In this document: piece after piece, positions 36,185 to 45,093 of the stretch
How positions within the stretch are numbered: the stretch's first letter is position 1
Layout of the letters: each line of letters begins with the position of its first letter
Program-made: the position numbers and the translations under genes
From: Acinetobacter qingfengensis
Lineage (GTDB): Bacteria > Pseudomonadota > Gammaproteobacteria > Pseudomonadales > Moraxellaceae
Direction of reading: 5' to 3'
Assembly: GCF_008693185.1 (NCBI RefSeq)
Contig: NZ_VXKN01000011.1
Location: 62,001-126,000 of the forward strand
DNA length: 64,000 bases
Notes under the pieces: generated by a model
What the model was told of the DNA's origin: nothing
The model's input: only the letters and a program-made list of their open reading frames with translations
The model's database searches: none

Positions 36185-38119
36185 TTAATATTTTATTTCT
36201 AATTTTTTTAACCTTGATATTAAAGTAGTTGGATTAATACCTAATAATTTAGCAGCACCATCTTCACCAAAGACTTTGCCATCACACTGTTTGATTGCCA
36301 ATGTTAGATTATGGATCTCCAGTTCTTTGAGTTGTTGGATAGTAAAAACCTGTTCTGGCTCTGGTACAGTTCTATTGTGCTGACGAGCCTGATTCTGTGT
36401 ATTCTCATGCTCAAGTAGATATTTGAATGAAATAATGCCTTGCTTGGCAGTAATTAAGGCTCGCTCTATGACATTCTGTAATTCACGAATATTACCCGGC
36501 CAATCATATTGCTGTAATTCCAGAATATGTTTTTGAGAAAATGGTAGATACTGTATTTTCCGACCATCACTAATCAGCTTGCTAAAATGGGAAACCAATA
36601 ACGGAATATCCTGTTTTCGGTCACGTAGGGCAGGAGAGTGAATTGGAAAAACATTGAGTCTGAAGTATAAATCCTCACGGAAATTCTTGAGTTTGACTTC
36701 CTGTTGTAAGTTACGATTGGTTGCTGCAATAATTCGGACATTAACATGCCGAGTTTTTTCTTCACCGATGCGCTCAAATGTGCCTTCTTGTAATACACGG
36801 AGTAATTTACTCTGTAATTCTAAGGGGATTTCCCCAATTTCATCTAGGAATAATGTCCCTTGATCTGCCAATTCAAATCGTCCAGCACGGTCACGCACTG
36901 CACCTGTAAAAGCCCCTTTAACATGACCAAAGAACTCACTTTCAAATAGTTCAGATGGAATAGCAGCACAATTGACACGAATCAAAGGGTGTTGTTTTCG
37001 GTGACTGGATTGGTGTATTGCTCTGGCAATTAATTCCTTACCTGTGCCCGATTCGCCATAAATCATCACATTGGCATCAGTTGGAGCAACGACTTTAATT
37101 TTTTCGATAATTTGTAGAATTGCTGGACTGTTACCTACAATTTCATGGTATTGATTTTCTTGTAGAATTTCTTCCTGTAAATATTCGTTTTGTTGTTCTA
37201 GGCGACTTTTTAATTCCTGTAATTCTTCTAAAGCATGAGTAAGTTGTTTTTCGGTATTCAGTCGGTCTGTAATGTCTCGAAATACGACAACTGCACCGAC
37301 AATTTCACTGTCACGAATAACAGGTGTACTGGTAAACTCTACGGGGAAATAACTACCATCTCTTCGCCAGAAAATTTCCTGTATACCTTCATGTACAACG
37401 CCATCCTGAACAGCAGCATAGATAGGACATTGTTCAACTGGATAATGATCGCCATTTTCATGAGTATGGTGGTGGATTTTATGAATGTTTTTACCAAGTA
37501 CAGCTTCGGGTTCCAAACCCAGCATTTTTGCACCGACAGGATTAATAAAGGTACATAATCCCTGTTTATTAATACTGTAAATACCATCTCCGACAGAACT
37601 GAGAAGCAGATGTTTACCTGTATCAGATTCTATAAATAATTCCTGTAGTGCCTGCCATTCCTTTAAGCCTGCTTTAATAACTTTATCTACATTTCTATTC
37701 AATTGACGTAATTCTAAATCTTTGACATCAACAAGCGACCAAATCAGTAATGACCGATTTTTATAAGTGATCAGAATTGAAGTGACATCAAGTTGTATTT
37801 TTTCGCCTTCCTTGTCAAAAGCATATAGCTCATTGTTCCATGCCCAACCTTTTGTTAAGGCTTCCTCAGTAAAAGCAATAAGCTGGGGTAACTGACTGAA
37901 ATGTCCAAAAATTGAGGTTACAGTTTTTTGGATCAGTTCATGTCGCTCATAACGCAACAACTGTGTAGCACTGATATTGACATCGACAAAACAATTTTGA
38001 TGAGGGTCAATTACAATCAGCGCCTGAGACGTATGTTCAAATGCCAATGGACGAATAGAGTCTTCAGTGGCATTCCAGTCAGAAATAAAGTCAGTGTTGG
38101 GCATACTATGAACTTTCAT
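36185..38119 (-). CDS. nitA: PAS-domain sigma-54-dependent activator, probable regulator of the Nit1C cluster
   Basis: 644 residues. There are two PAS domains (about 20-130 and 165-285; the second contains [25 protein letters not shown]). A coiled coil follows (about 287-320), then the AAA+ sigma-54 interaction domain with Walker A GESGTGKE, the sigma-54 contact loop GAFTGA, and Walker [15 protein letters not shown] Fis-type helix-turn-helix is at the C-terminus ([20 protein letters not shown]). ATG 38119 or 38104 could be the start; neither has a strong ribosome site. It is divergent from the nitrilase operon, whose promoter is of -24/-12 type, so it is almost certainly the activator. The PAS ligand is unknown. 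Confidence 0.9.
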   Translation of the reverse strand: MKVHSMPNTDFISDWNATEDSIRPLAFEHTSQALIVIDPHQNCFVDVNISATQLLRYERHELIQKTVTSIFGHFSQLPQLIAFTEEALTKGWAWNNELYAFDKEGEKIQLDVTSILITYKNRSLLIWSLVDVKDLELRQLNRNVDKVIKAGLKEWQALQELFIESDTGKHLLLSSVGDGIYSINKQGLCTFINPVGAKMLGLEPEAVLGKNIHKIHHHTHENGDHYPVEQCPIYAAVQDGVVHEGIQEIFWRRDGSYFPVEFTSTPVIRDSEIVGAVVVFRDITDRLNTEKQLTHALEELQELKSRLEQQNEYLQEEILQENQYHEIVGNSPAILQIIEKIKVVAPTDANVMIYGESGTGKELIARAIHQSSHRKQHPLIRVNCAAIPSELFESEFFGHVKGAFTGAVRDRAGRFELADQGTLFLDEIGEIPLELQSKLLRVLQEGTFERIGEEKTRHVNVRIIAATNRNLQQEVKLKNFREDLYFRLNVFPIHSPALRDRKQDIPLLVSHFSKLISDGRKIQYLPFSQKHILELQQYDWPGNIRELQNVIERALITAKQGIISFKYLLEHENTQNQARQHNRTVPEPEQVFTIQQLKELEIHNLTLAIKQCDGKVFGEDGAAKLLGINPTTLISRLKKLEIKY

Positions 38120-38162
38120 AATTTTAACTATGAAAAATCATAATACTATGAAAAATCGTAAT
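38105..38162. promoter_or_regulatory. Three repeats, candidate upstream activator sites
   Basis: The 18-bp units ACTATGAAAAATCATAAT (38127-38144) and ACTATGAAAAATCGTAAT (38145-38162) are head to tail. A related unit, ACTATGAACTTTCATAAT, lies at 38105-38122. Each has the dyad ATGA-N4-TCAT (one base off in the last tandem copy). They sit 100-157 bp upstream of the -24 element, the usual distance for enhancer sites of sigma-54 activators. They overlap the activator's own start region, so autoregulation is possible. Confidence 0.65.
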
Positions 38163-38261
38163 TATCTAGTGGTTTTTTATCATGATAAAATGATGCTAAG
38201 TAAAAAATAAATTAATATATTTCAATTAAATATAGAAATATTTATATCTTAAAAAAACAAC

Positions 38262-38279
38262 TTGGCACAGCTCTCGCAA
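38262..38279 (+). promoter_or_regulatory. Sigma-54 (-24/-12) promoter of the Nit1C operon
   Basis: TTGGCACAGCTCTCGCAA has the invariant GG (38264-38265) and GC (38276-38277) exactly 10 bases apart and fits the consensus TGGCAC-N5-TTGC apart from TCGC. Transcription would begin near 38289, about 50 bp before the first gene. Confidence 0.85.
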
Positions 38280-38337
38280 TAACAGGGACAAACCAGACAA
38301 ATGGTTGATTGTCAGTAGCATTAAAAGAGGAACTGCT

Positions 38338-38820
38338 ATGCCAAAAGTTGATATTGAGCAATACAAAGACGGTGACTTTCTCGTTGATTATGAAGAGAAA
38401 GTATTTGAAGACGTAAAGGCACAGCCGGGTGAGAAAGCTCTAGTGACATTTCATACAGTAGCCTTTGAAGGTTCGATTGGTCTAGTTAATGTCTTACAGG
38501 CAAAACGCTTATTACGTAAAGGCTTTGAGACCAAAATTCTTCTCTATGGCCCAGGTGTACAACTTGGCGTACAGCGTGGTTTCCCGACACTAGGGGCAGA
38601 AGCATTTCCGGGGCATCTGGCTGTAAATAATCAGCTTAAAGCATTTATGCAGGAAGGTGGTGAAGTTTATGCCTGCCGCTTTGCACTACAAGCATTATAT
38701 GGCCAAACAGAAAAGGCATTAATTGAAGGTATTCGTCCAATCAATCCTTTAGATGTAATGGATCTCAAACTTTTAATGCGTCGTGACAATGCATTAATCA
38801 TTGATACATGGACTGTTTAA
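38338..38820 (+). CDS. nitB: NitB-type protein (MSMEG_0572/Sll0783 family)
   Basis: 160 residues. The ATG at 38338 follows AAGAGG at good spacing; an earlier in-frame ATG at 38305 has no site. The [23 protein letters not shown] start and the [28 protein letters not shown] segment match the small protein that opens Nit1C clusters, annotated as a nitrogen-starvation response protein. A DsrE-like fold with FHTVAFEGS is possible. No enzymatic role is established. It is the first gene after the sigma-54 promoter. Confidence 0.82.
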   Translation: MPKVDIEQYKDGDFLVDYEEKVFEDVKAQPGEKALVTFHTVAFEGSIGLVNVLQAKRLLRKGFETKILLYGPGVQLGVQRGFPTLGAEAFPGHLAVNNQLKAFMQEGGEVYACRFALQALYGQTEKALIEGIRPINPLDVMDLKLLMRRDNALIIDTWTV

Positions 38821-38846
38821 GCATCTAACAATAAGGGGAATAAGAC

Positions 38847-39839
38847 ATGAGCCAAATCATTAAAGCTGCGGCAGTACAATGTAGTCCAGTGCTATATAGC
38901 CAATCTGGTACGGTTAAAAAAATCTGTGACACGATTCTGGAGTTAGGCAAACAGGGTGTACAGTTTGCAGTCTTTCCTGAAACAGTTGTGCCTTATTACC
39001 CTTACTTTTCTTTTGTTCAACCTCCATTTGCAATGGGTAAAGAACATCTCAAACTTCTTAAAGAGTCTGTCGTTGTACCCTCAGAGGCAACACATTTAAT
39101 TGGTCAAGCCTGTCGTGAAGCGCAAATGGTGGTTTCAATTGGGGTGAATGAGAGAGCTGGCGGCACGATCTATAACGCCCAATTATTGTTTGATGCTGAT
39201 GGTTCTATGATTCAGCACCGCCGAAAAATTACACCAACCTACCATGAACGCATGGTATGGGGACAAGGTGACGGTAGTGGTTTAAGTGCGATTGATTCAG
39301 CAGTAGGACGTATCGGTTCACTGGCATGTTGGGAGCATTATAACCCGTTGGCACGTTTTGCCTTGATGGCAGATGGTGAACAAATTCATGCCGCAATGTT
39401 TCCGGGCTCTTTAGTCGGGCAAATATTTGCCGACCAAATCAGTGCAACCATTCAACACCATGCTTTGGAGTCTGGTTGTTTTGTGGTGAATGCTACCGCA
39501 TGGCTGTATCCAGAACAGCAGCAGCAGATTATGCAAGATACAGGTTGTGATATTGCGCCAATCTCTGGCGGCTGTTTTACCGCCATCGTTTCTCCAGAAG
39601 GAAAATTTCTAGCAGAACCGATTACACAGGGCGAAGGTTATTGTATTGCTGATCTGGATTTTGGTCTGATTGATAAGCGTAAACGCATGATGGATTCAGT
39701 AGGACATTATAGTCGTCCGGAACTATTAAGCCTGCTGATTGATCGTCGCCCAACACAGTTACTACATGAACTTAAACTAGAAACTGTATCGAAAAGTACA
39801 TTGGAAAAAATCTCCGAGTTTGCTGAAGAAAATATCTAG
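38847..39839 (+). CDS. nitC: Nitrilase of the Nit1 class (NitC)
   Basis: 330 residues. The catalytic triad of the nitrilase superfamily is E45 ([12 protein letters not shown]), K127 ([11 protein letters not shown]) and C161 ([15 protein letters not shown]). It hydrolyses nitriles to acids and ammonia. In Pseudomonas, the Nit1C nitrilase is needed for growth on cyanide, with cyano-derivatives of keto acids as likely substrates. It is second in the operon, 26 bp after nitB, with AAGGGGAATAAG before the ATG. Confidence 0.92.
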   Translation: MSQIIKAAAVQCSPVLYSQSGTVKKICDTILELGKQGVQFAVFPETVVPYYPYFSFVQPPFAMGKEHLKLLKESVVVPSEATHLIGQACREAQMVVSIGVNERAGGTIYNAQLLFDADGSMIQHRRKITPTYHERMVWGQGDGSGLSAIDSAVGRIGSLACWEHYNPLARFALMADGEQIHAAMFPGSLVGQIFADQISATIQHHALESGCFVVNATAWLYPEQQQQIMQDTGCDIAPISGGCFTAIVSPEGKFLAEPITQGEGYCIADLDFGLIDKRKRMMDSVGHYSRPELLSLLIDRRPTQLLHELKLETVSKSTLEKISEFAEENI

Positions 39840-39869
39840 CAAATGACATGAAATCAACAGGAGAATGCG

Positions 39870-40952
39870 ATGTCTGCAATTGAGTTATTAAGTGATTTGC
39901 AATGCAATGGACTCAAATGGGAAGGTGAAATTGGACTCTCCCGTAAAGGTGGGGCTGGGCCAAGTGATCACAAGGCATTGAGTCTGAATGGTCAAACCAT
40001 GATGATTCCTGTGCTAAATCTTGCTGCTGTGGAAGACTCACCCTATACCGGTAAAAAAGATCCCGATACAGGTGAAGTGGTTGTATTTAAAAATCGGATT
40101 CCTGTCGCCACACTGTCAGCACCTGCACGTCCAAGATTTTATGATTTAACCACAGTCGATGGCATTCCCTATGAACAAATTGCAACTTTACATAGCCATG
40201 ATGTATTAGCGACCACAGTATTACAGCATTGCATTCGCATGAATGATAAATCAACCGCCTGTCAATTCTGTTCCATAGATCAATCCTTGAAAGATGGTCG
40301 AACACTGATTCGTAAACGTCCTGAACAATTGGCAGAGGTTGCCAAAGCGGCTGTAGAGCTAGATGGTGTCACACAGATGGTGATTACCACTGGGACACCC
40401 AATACACCTGATCGTGGTGCTGAAATTCTGTATGACTCAGTAAAAGCAATAAAGGCACAAGTCGATTTGCCTATACAGGTGCAATGTGAACCGCCAGATG
40501 ATTTTGCATGGTTTCAGAAACTCAAAGATGCTGGTGCAGTATCTATAGGCATGCATCTGGAAGCAGTCAGTGATCGGGTTCGGAAAAAAATTATGCCGGG
40601 AAAAGCAGAAGTTTCCCTTGAGGTTTATTTTGCTGCTTTTGAAGCTGCTGTTCGGATATTTGGTCGAGGTCAGGTCAGCACTTATATCTTGGCTGGTCTG
40701 GGTGATACCGAAGAAGAAATTATCAGCATGACAGAACGACTGGCAGAAATTGGTGTTTATCCCTTTGTTGTTCCTTTTGTTCCAATTCAGGGAACAGCGT
40801 TACAGCACCATTCAAAACCAGACCAGAGCTTTATGCAAAGGCTTTACCCTCAAATTGGTCATCAGTTGCGTCAATATGGGCTGAATTCTGAACAAACTAA
40901 AGCAGGCTGTGCCAAATGTGGGGCTTGCTCATCATTAAAAGCTTATGAGTAA
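39870..40952 (+). CDS. nitD: Radical SAM protein (MSMEG_0568 family, NitD)
   Basis: 360 residues. The cluster motif is non-canonical: C-x9-C-x2-C in HCIRMNDKSTACQFCSIDQ. A TIM-barrel core follows (TQMVITTGTPNTPDRGAEI, IQVQCEPPDDF). The C-terminus has a further cysteine set (AGCAKCGACSS), which may bind a second cluster. It belongs to the conserved Nit1C set; its reaction is unknown. It is preceded by CAGGAG. The C-terminus overlaps the earliest possible start of the next gene. Confidence 0.88.
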   Translation: MSAIELLSDLQCNGLKWEGEIGLSRKGGAGPSDHKALSLNGQTMMIPVLNLAAVEDSPYTGKKDPDTGEVVVFKNRIPVATLSAPARPRFYDLTTVDGIPYEQIATLHSHDVLATTVLQHCIRMNDKSTACQFCSIDQSLKDGRTLIRKRPEQLAEVAKAAVELDGVTQMVITTGTPNTPDRGAEILYDSVKAIKAQVDLPIQVQCEPPDDFAWFQKLKDAGAVSIGMHLEAVSDRVRKKIMPGKAEVSLEVYFAAFEAAVRIFGRGQVSTYILAGLGDTEEEIISMTERLAEIGVYPFVVPFVPIQGTALQHHSKPDQSFMQRLYPQIGHQLRQYGLNSEQTKAGCAKCGACSSLKAYE

Positions 40953-40962
40953 GGAGATTGTG

Positions 40963-41526
40963 ATGGAATTATCCCGTTATCCGTGGCTGATTGAGCTCAA
41001 TGAAGACCTAAAACAGTTTATTACTGATGACATTATTATCAAAGTTATCACTGATGATTGGGAGCATTCTCAGTATTACCAACTGCGAGAAGCAACCTTC
41101 CGTGATGAGCAAAAAATTCTGAAAGAAGATCGTGATGAACATGATTTTAAAGCACTCGGTATTGTAGCGATTGGACAAATGTTTGGAGAACATGACCGTG
41201 TGATCGGTGCAGTTCGTATATTCCCTGAAAATAAACAATGTTGGTGGGGTGGTCGTTTATGTGTAGAACCTTTATATCGGCATCATCATGCGATTGGTAA
41301 AGCCCTGATTAATGCGGCGGTTTCTACGGCTAAAAATCTAGGTTGTCAGACTTTCTTGGCGACGGTGCAACAACAAAACGAGCGATATTTCCAAAAGTTA
41401 TGCTGGGACAGTGTTCGGGAACTCACCGTTGCCAATATTCCGCATGTGTTGATGCAAGCCCAAATTAAGCAATATCCATTACAGCACGTCATCATGCAGG
41501 CTTATAGTTATCGGGAGCTTTGCTGA
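40963..41526 (+). CDS. nitE: GNAT-family acetyltransferase (MSMEG_0567/Sll0786 N-terminal type, NitE)
   Basis: 187 residues from ATG 40963, which has AAGGAG seven bases upstream; the in-frame ATG at 40945 lies inside nitD and has none. The fold is GNAT: YYQLREATFRDEQKI, IGAVRIFPENKQCWWGGRLCVEPLYRHHHAIGKALINAA. In some genomes this domain is fused to the AIR-synthase-like protein that follows; here the two overlap only at TGATG. It is part of the conserved Nit1C set; the substrate is unknown. Confidence 0.85.
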   Translation: MELSRYPWLIELNEDLKQFITDDIIIKVITDDWEHSQYYQLREATFRDEQKILKEDRDEHDFKALGIVAIGQMFGEHDRVIGAVRIFPENKQCWWGGRLCVEPLYRHHHAIGKALINAAVSTAKNLGCQTFLATVQQQNERYFQKLCWDSVRELTVANIPHVLMQAQIKQYPLQHVIMQAYSYRELC

Positions 41527-42866
41527 TGATGCTTTTAGATTTATTAACAGCGTTAAAGAATACCTCTGCAATGCGTTCCAAACAGGATATTCAACATAAT
41601 GCGATACAACATTCTTCCACGCATCTACACACTTTAGATGATGTATATGCCTTACCTGCTGATGATACCGCAGCTATTCGTATGGGAGAGCAATATTTGC
41701 TACATGCGTGTGAAGGCATGATTCCAAACTTTGTTGCCAATCATCCTTACTTTGCAGGTTGGTCGGCAGTCATGGCAAATGTCAGTGATATTGCAGCGAT
41801 GGGGGGCAAGGCATTAACTGTGGTAAATAGCTATTGGCACACAGACGCAGAAAATGCTGAACAACTGATTCAGGGTATTCAGGCAGCATGTGAAGTCTAT
41901 GAGGTTAAATTAGTCGGTGGACATACCAATATTCAGGCAGATTTTCAGCCTGCCTTGGCTGTAGCCATTCAAGGTGTCGCTACGCAATTATTGTCTGTTT
42001 TCCATGTGCGTACAGGACAAAAAATTCTGGTTGCCCTGAATTTAAAAGGCAAATTCCACCCTGATACCACTTACTGGAAATGTTTTGAAAACGTACCAGC
42101 AAGTCTTTTACGGACACAACTTGCACTTTTACCAGAAATTGCAGAGCAGGGACTTGCCTATGCTGCACGAGATATTAGCAATGCAGGCATTCTTGGCAGC
42201 CTCTTGATGTTATTAGAAGCGACTGGATCTGGTGCAAAGATCGACCTGAATAACATTCCTAAACCCCAAGAGATTGAGTGGCTCAAGTGGTTACAGATTT
42301 TTCCCAGCTATGGCTTTTTACTCACCGCAGATCAGGAAGAGTGTGAAGACATTATTGAACTATTTGCTTCCCAGGATATTGATTGTGCAGTGATTGGTGA
42401 AGTCACCGATTCAGGAAAAATAGAAACTCAATTACAGGCCGAACAGCATATTTTCTGGGATTTTCAGCAAGAGTCATTCACTGGACTGAATTATCAGCAA
42501 ATGCTGAAACAGTGTGATTTTTTTTCCATCTTTAACCGGAACGGATGTAAAGCAACAGATACAGGAGCAGCCTACATGCCAAGCGTAAATTTTACTGTGA
42601 AGTGGCCAAATGGCGAAACTGGACAATATTACTCACCCTCTACAGTGATTTATGAATATTTAAATAGCGGGCAAGACTACGCTTTAGATGATTTTCTTAA
42701 ACAAGTTGAAAATGGTCTAAATAAAGCCTCGGATCGAGTTCGTATGCGTTACGGTTTTGCATGTAGTGCAGCAATGGATAACCTCGCCACGATTAAACGC
42801 CAAATAAACATATTGGGACTTACCGCCCAGGATCGTATCGAAATTATTGAAATGACGAATGAATAG
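41526..42866 (+). CDS. NitF (AIR-synthase-like) joined in frame to NitG (MSMEG_0570-type)
   Basis: 446 residues from ATG 41526, after GGGAG (an upstream TTG is unlikely). Residues 1-about 335 are a PurM/AIR-synthase-like ATPase of the Sll0787 family (DDTAAIRMGEQYLL, VGGHTNIQ, ARDISNAGILGSLLMLLEATG). The last 97 residues (from M at 42576, MPSVNFTVKWPNGETGQYYS) are a complete NitG-type protein, normally separate. An intact ribosome site AGGAG still precedes that ATG. The join passes a run of eight T (42518-42525); one added T would end NitF at once (DFFFHL then TAA). So this is either a real fusion, a slippage site, or a sequencing error. The functions of both parts are unknown. Confidence 0.85.
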   Translation: MMLLDLLTALKNTSAMRSKQDIQHNAIQHSSTHLHTLDDVYALPADDTAAIRMGEQYLLHACEGMIPNFVANHPYFAGWSAVMANVSDIAAMGGKALTVVNSYWHTDAENAEQLIQGIQAACEVYEVKLVGGHTNIQADFQPALAVAIQGVATQLLSVFHVRTGQKILVALNLKGKFHPDTTYWKCFENVPASLLRTQLALLPEIAEQGLAYAARDISNAGILGSLLMLLEATGSGAKIDLNNIPKPQEIEWLKWLQIFPSYGFLLTADQEECEDIIELFASQDIDCAVIGEVTDSGKIETQLQAEQHIFWDFQQESFTGLNYQQMLKQCDFFSIFNRNGCKATDTGAAYMPSVNFTVKWPNGETGQYYSPSTVIYEYLNSGQDYALDDFLKQVENGLNKASDRVRMRYGFACSAAMDNLATIKRQINILGLTAQDRIEIIEMTNE

Positions 42867-42877
42867 GATAGAGCCAC

Positions 42878-44182
42878 ATGAACACAATTAAGCAAACAAA
42901 ACTGGAAGCACATTATGATGTGGTGATTGTCGGTGGTGGGCAGGCTGGATTATGTGTCAGTTACTACCTTAAACAGGCAAATATTCATCATGTTGTGTTA
43001 GAAAAAGAGCCTGAGCTAACCCATGCTTGGCGTTGCAAACGTTGGGACAATTTCACATTGGTCACACCAAATTGGCAATGTCTATTACCTGACCACCCCT
43101 ATACTGGAATAGAACCTGATGGTTTTATGAAGAAAAATGAAATTGTTGAATATCTCGATGGTTTTATTGAAAAGCTTCATCCACCTGCCATTTTAGGAAT
43201 TCATGTCACCCATGTTGCAAAAGTTGGTGACCAACAGTTTGTCATTGAAACTGATCAAGGCACGACCTATGCCAAACATCTTGTCGTGGCAGCAGGCGGC
43301 TACCATACTCCTATTTATCCTAAACTTTCATCACCATTACCAGACAATGTAATGGTGATGCATTCAGAACAATACTTTAACCCTGAACAGCTTCCAGAAG
43401 GCAATGTTTTAGTGGTTGGTTCTGGACAATCAGGCGCACAAATTGCTGAAGATCTACATCTTGCAGGTAAAAAAGTTTATTTATCTACGGGAGATGCACC
43501 TCGTTGTGCCAGATTCTATCGTGGTAAAGATGTAGTAAAATGGCTCTATGAAATGGGTTATTACGAAACCACAGTTAAAGATCACCGTTATAGTGAAGAA
43601 GTGCGTAATAGTACCAATCATTATGTAACAGGACGAGATGGTGGACGTGATATTGACTTGCGTAAATTTGCACTGGAAGGTATGCGTCTATTTGGGCGTT
43701 TTGAAGATTATAAAGATGGAAAATTAATTTTTCGTCCAGATTTAGTTAAAAACCTTAATATGGCAGATGAAACCTACAATCGTATTAACGCAGGTATTGA
43801 TACATATCTTTCAGAGAATAACATTCAAACTGATGAACCTGCCTCTGTATATGAGCCTGTGTGGCAACCAGAATCAGAAGTAACAGAAATTGACTTGGCG
43901 GCAGAAAATATTAGCTCAATTATTTGGTGTATTGGCTTTAGACCTGACTACTCATGGATTGATTTAGACATCTTTGAGAAAAACGGTTATCCGACACATC
44001 ATCGGGGTATTACCATTGATCCAGATGTTAGCTTTATCGGTTTACCGTGGTTACATACATGGGGATCAGGACGATTCTTAGATGTGGCAAAAGATGCACA
44101 ATATTTGTCTAAATATATTGTGCAGCACTTGTCATTAGATATTCGAGATAATCCGTCTTCATCTGAACTTGTTAATATTTAA
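42878..44182 (+). CDS. nitH: Flavin-dependent oxidoreductase (MSMEG_0569 family, NitH)
   Basis: 434 residues. The FAD motif is in YDVVIVGGGQAGLCVSYYL and the NADPH-binding motif in GNVLVVGSGQSGAQIAEDL. The overall plan is that of flavin-containing monooxygenases (LEKEPELTHAWRCKRWDNFTLVTPNW near the N-terminus, FIGLPWLHTWGSGRFLDVAKDA near the C-terminus). It is the last gene of the Nit1C operon, 11 bp after NitG, and is followed by a hairpin. It may add oxygen to a nitrogen compound made by the cluster; this is inference. Confidence 0.88.
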   Translation: MNTIKQTKLEAHYDVVIVGGGQAGLCVSYYLKQANIHHVVLEKEPELTHAWRCKRWDNFTLVTPNWQCLLPDHPYTGIEPDGFMKKNEIVEYLDGFIEKLHPPAILGIHVTHVAKVGDQQFVIETDQGTTYAKHLVVAAGGYHTPIYPKLSSPLPDNVMVMHSEQYFNPEQLPEGNVLVVGSGQSGAQIAEDLHLAGKKVYLSTGDAPRCARFYRGKDVVKWLYEMGYYETTVKDHRYSEEVRNSTNHYVTGRDGGRDIDLRKFALEGMRLFGRFEDYKDGKLIFRPDLVKNLNMADETYNRINAGIDTYLSENNIQTDEPASVYEPVWQPESEVTEIDLAAENISSIIWCIGFRPDYSWIDLDIFEKNGYPTHHRGITIDPDVSFIGLPWLHTWGSGRFLDVAKDAQYLSKYIVQHLSLDIRDNPSSSELVNI

Positions 44183-44192
44183 TTAAACTATA

Positions 44193-44227
44193 TAGCGAAT
44201 TAAGTCTTTTTTACACCTGATTCGCTA
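44193..44227. terminator. Terminator hairpin after Nit1C
   Basis: TAGCGAAT and ATTCGCTA form an 8-bp stem around a 19-base loop, between convergent nitH and the hydrolase gene. There is no long T-tail on the plus side. Confidence 0.4.
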
Positions 44228-44243
44228 TTGCTAAATAAGCAAT

Positions 44244-44990
44244 TTAATTTAAGTTAGGTGCTAAATTTAGCGCAGCATCAAGAATCACTTTTGCAACTTC
44301 TTCTGGTTGAGATAAGTGAGGCACATGGCTTGCTTTTAAACTAAAAGTATTTGCTGAAATTTTTTCTGCCATTTGCTTCTGGAGTTCTGGTTGAAGCATA
44401 TTATCATTTTCACTGATAATATAATAAGAAGGCTTTGTTTCCCAAGCAGCCGTTGAAACTTTTTCTTCAAAATTTTTTGCTTGGATAGGACCCTGTGTTG
44501 CGTACATTAGCTTGGTTTGTGCTGATATAGAAAGATCTTGAGCAAGATGTTGCTCTATGCCTTCCAGTGTCAATGTTAAAAAACCATCTTTATCACTGTT
44601 TAAGTGATCAAATCCTGATGGTGCTGGAAAATCTTTACCTAAATCGACAACAGATTGTCCTACTGACGGTGCAAAAGCAGCAACATAAACTAATGTTTTC
44701 ACTGATTCATGTTGTCCAGCTTCAGTAATGACCATACCTGCCCAAGAATGACCAACAAGAATAATCGGTCTATCTTGGGCATTTAGTATACGTTGTGTCG
44801 CCAAAATATCATCTGTTAATGAGGTTAATGGATTTTGTACAGAAATAACATCAAGACCTTCTTTTTGCAGCAATTCGATGACTTTATTCCAGGTTGAACC
44901 ATCTGAGAATGCTCCATGAACAAATACGATCGTTGCTTTTATCTCTGCCAGTGCTTTGTCAGTAGATATTACATCTGCTTGTTTAAACAT
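44244..44990 (-). CDS. Alpha/beta hydrolase
   Basis: 248 residues. The oxyanion loop is in TIVFVHGAFSDGSTW and the nucleophile serine in VGHSWAGMVI. The acid is near SENDNMLQP and the histidine in SHVPHLSQP. The size and the GAFSDGSTW/VPHLSQPEEVA pattern fit a group of small esterase-like hydrolases (salicylate-esterase or EstC-like). A signal peptide is absent, so it is cytoplasmic. It is divergent from a LysR gene across about 100 bp, which probably regulates it. The substrate is unknown. Confidence 0.82.
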   Translation of the reverse strand: MFKQADVISTDKALAEIKATIVFVHGAFSDGSTWNKVIELLQKEGLDVISVQNPLTSLTDDILATQRILNAQDRPIILVGHSWAGMVITEAGQHESVKTLVYVAAFAPSVGQSVVDLGKDFPAPSGFDHLNSDKDGFLTLTLEGIEQHLAQDLSISAQTKLMYATQGPIQAKNFEEKVSTAAWETKPSYYIISENDNMLQPELQKQMAEKISANTFSLKASHVPHLSQPEEVAKVILDAALNLAPNLN

Positions 44991-45093
44991 AACGGTTCTC
45001 TTGCTTTATGTATTATTGAGTCATTACTATACATAAGAAAGAATTTGAGATAAATTATGCGAAATTATCAAAACTATATATGAAAAGTTTCAA

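Noticed and set aside
37235-37558. 107-codon plus-strand frame inside the sigma-54 activator gene
   Set aside because: It is a shadow of the strongly supported PAS/AAA+ gene on the other strand.
41520-41525. TTG start for the NitF-type gene
   Set aside because: ATG at 41526 follows GGGAG at normal spacing and overlaps the previous stop in the usual way.
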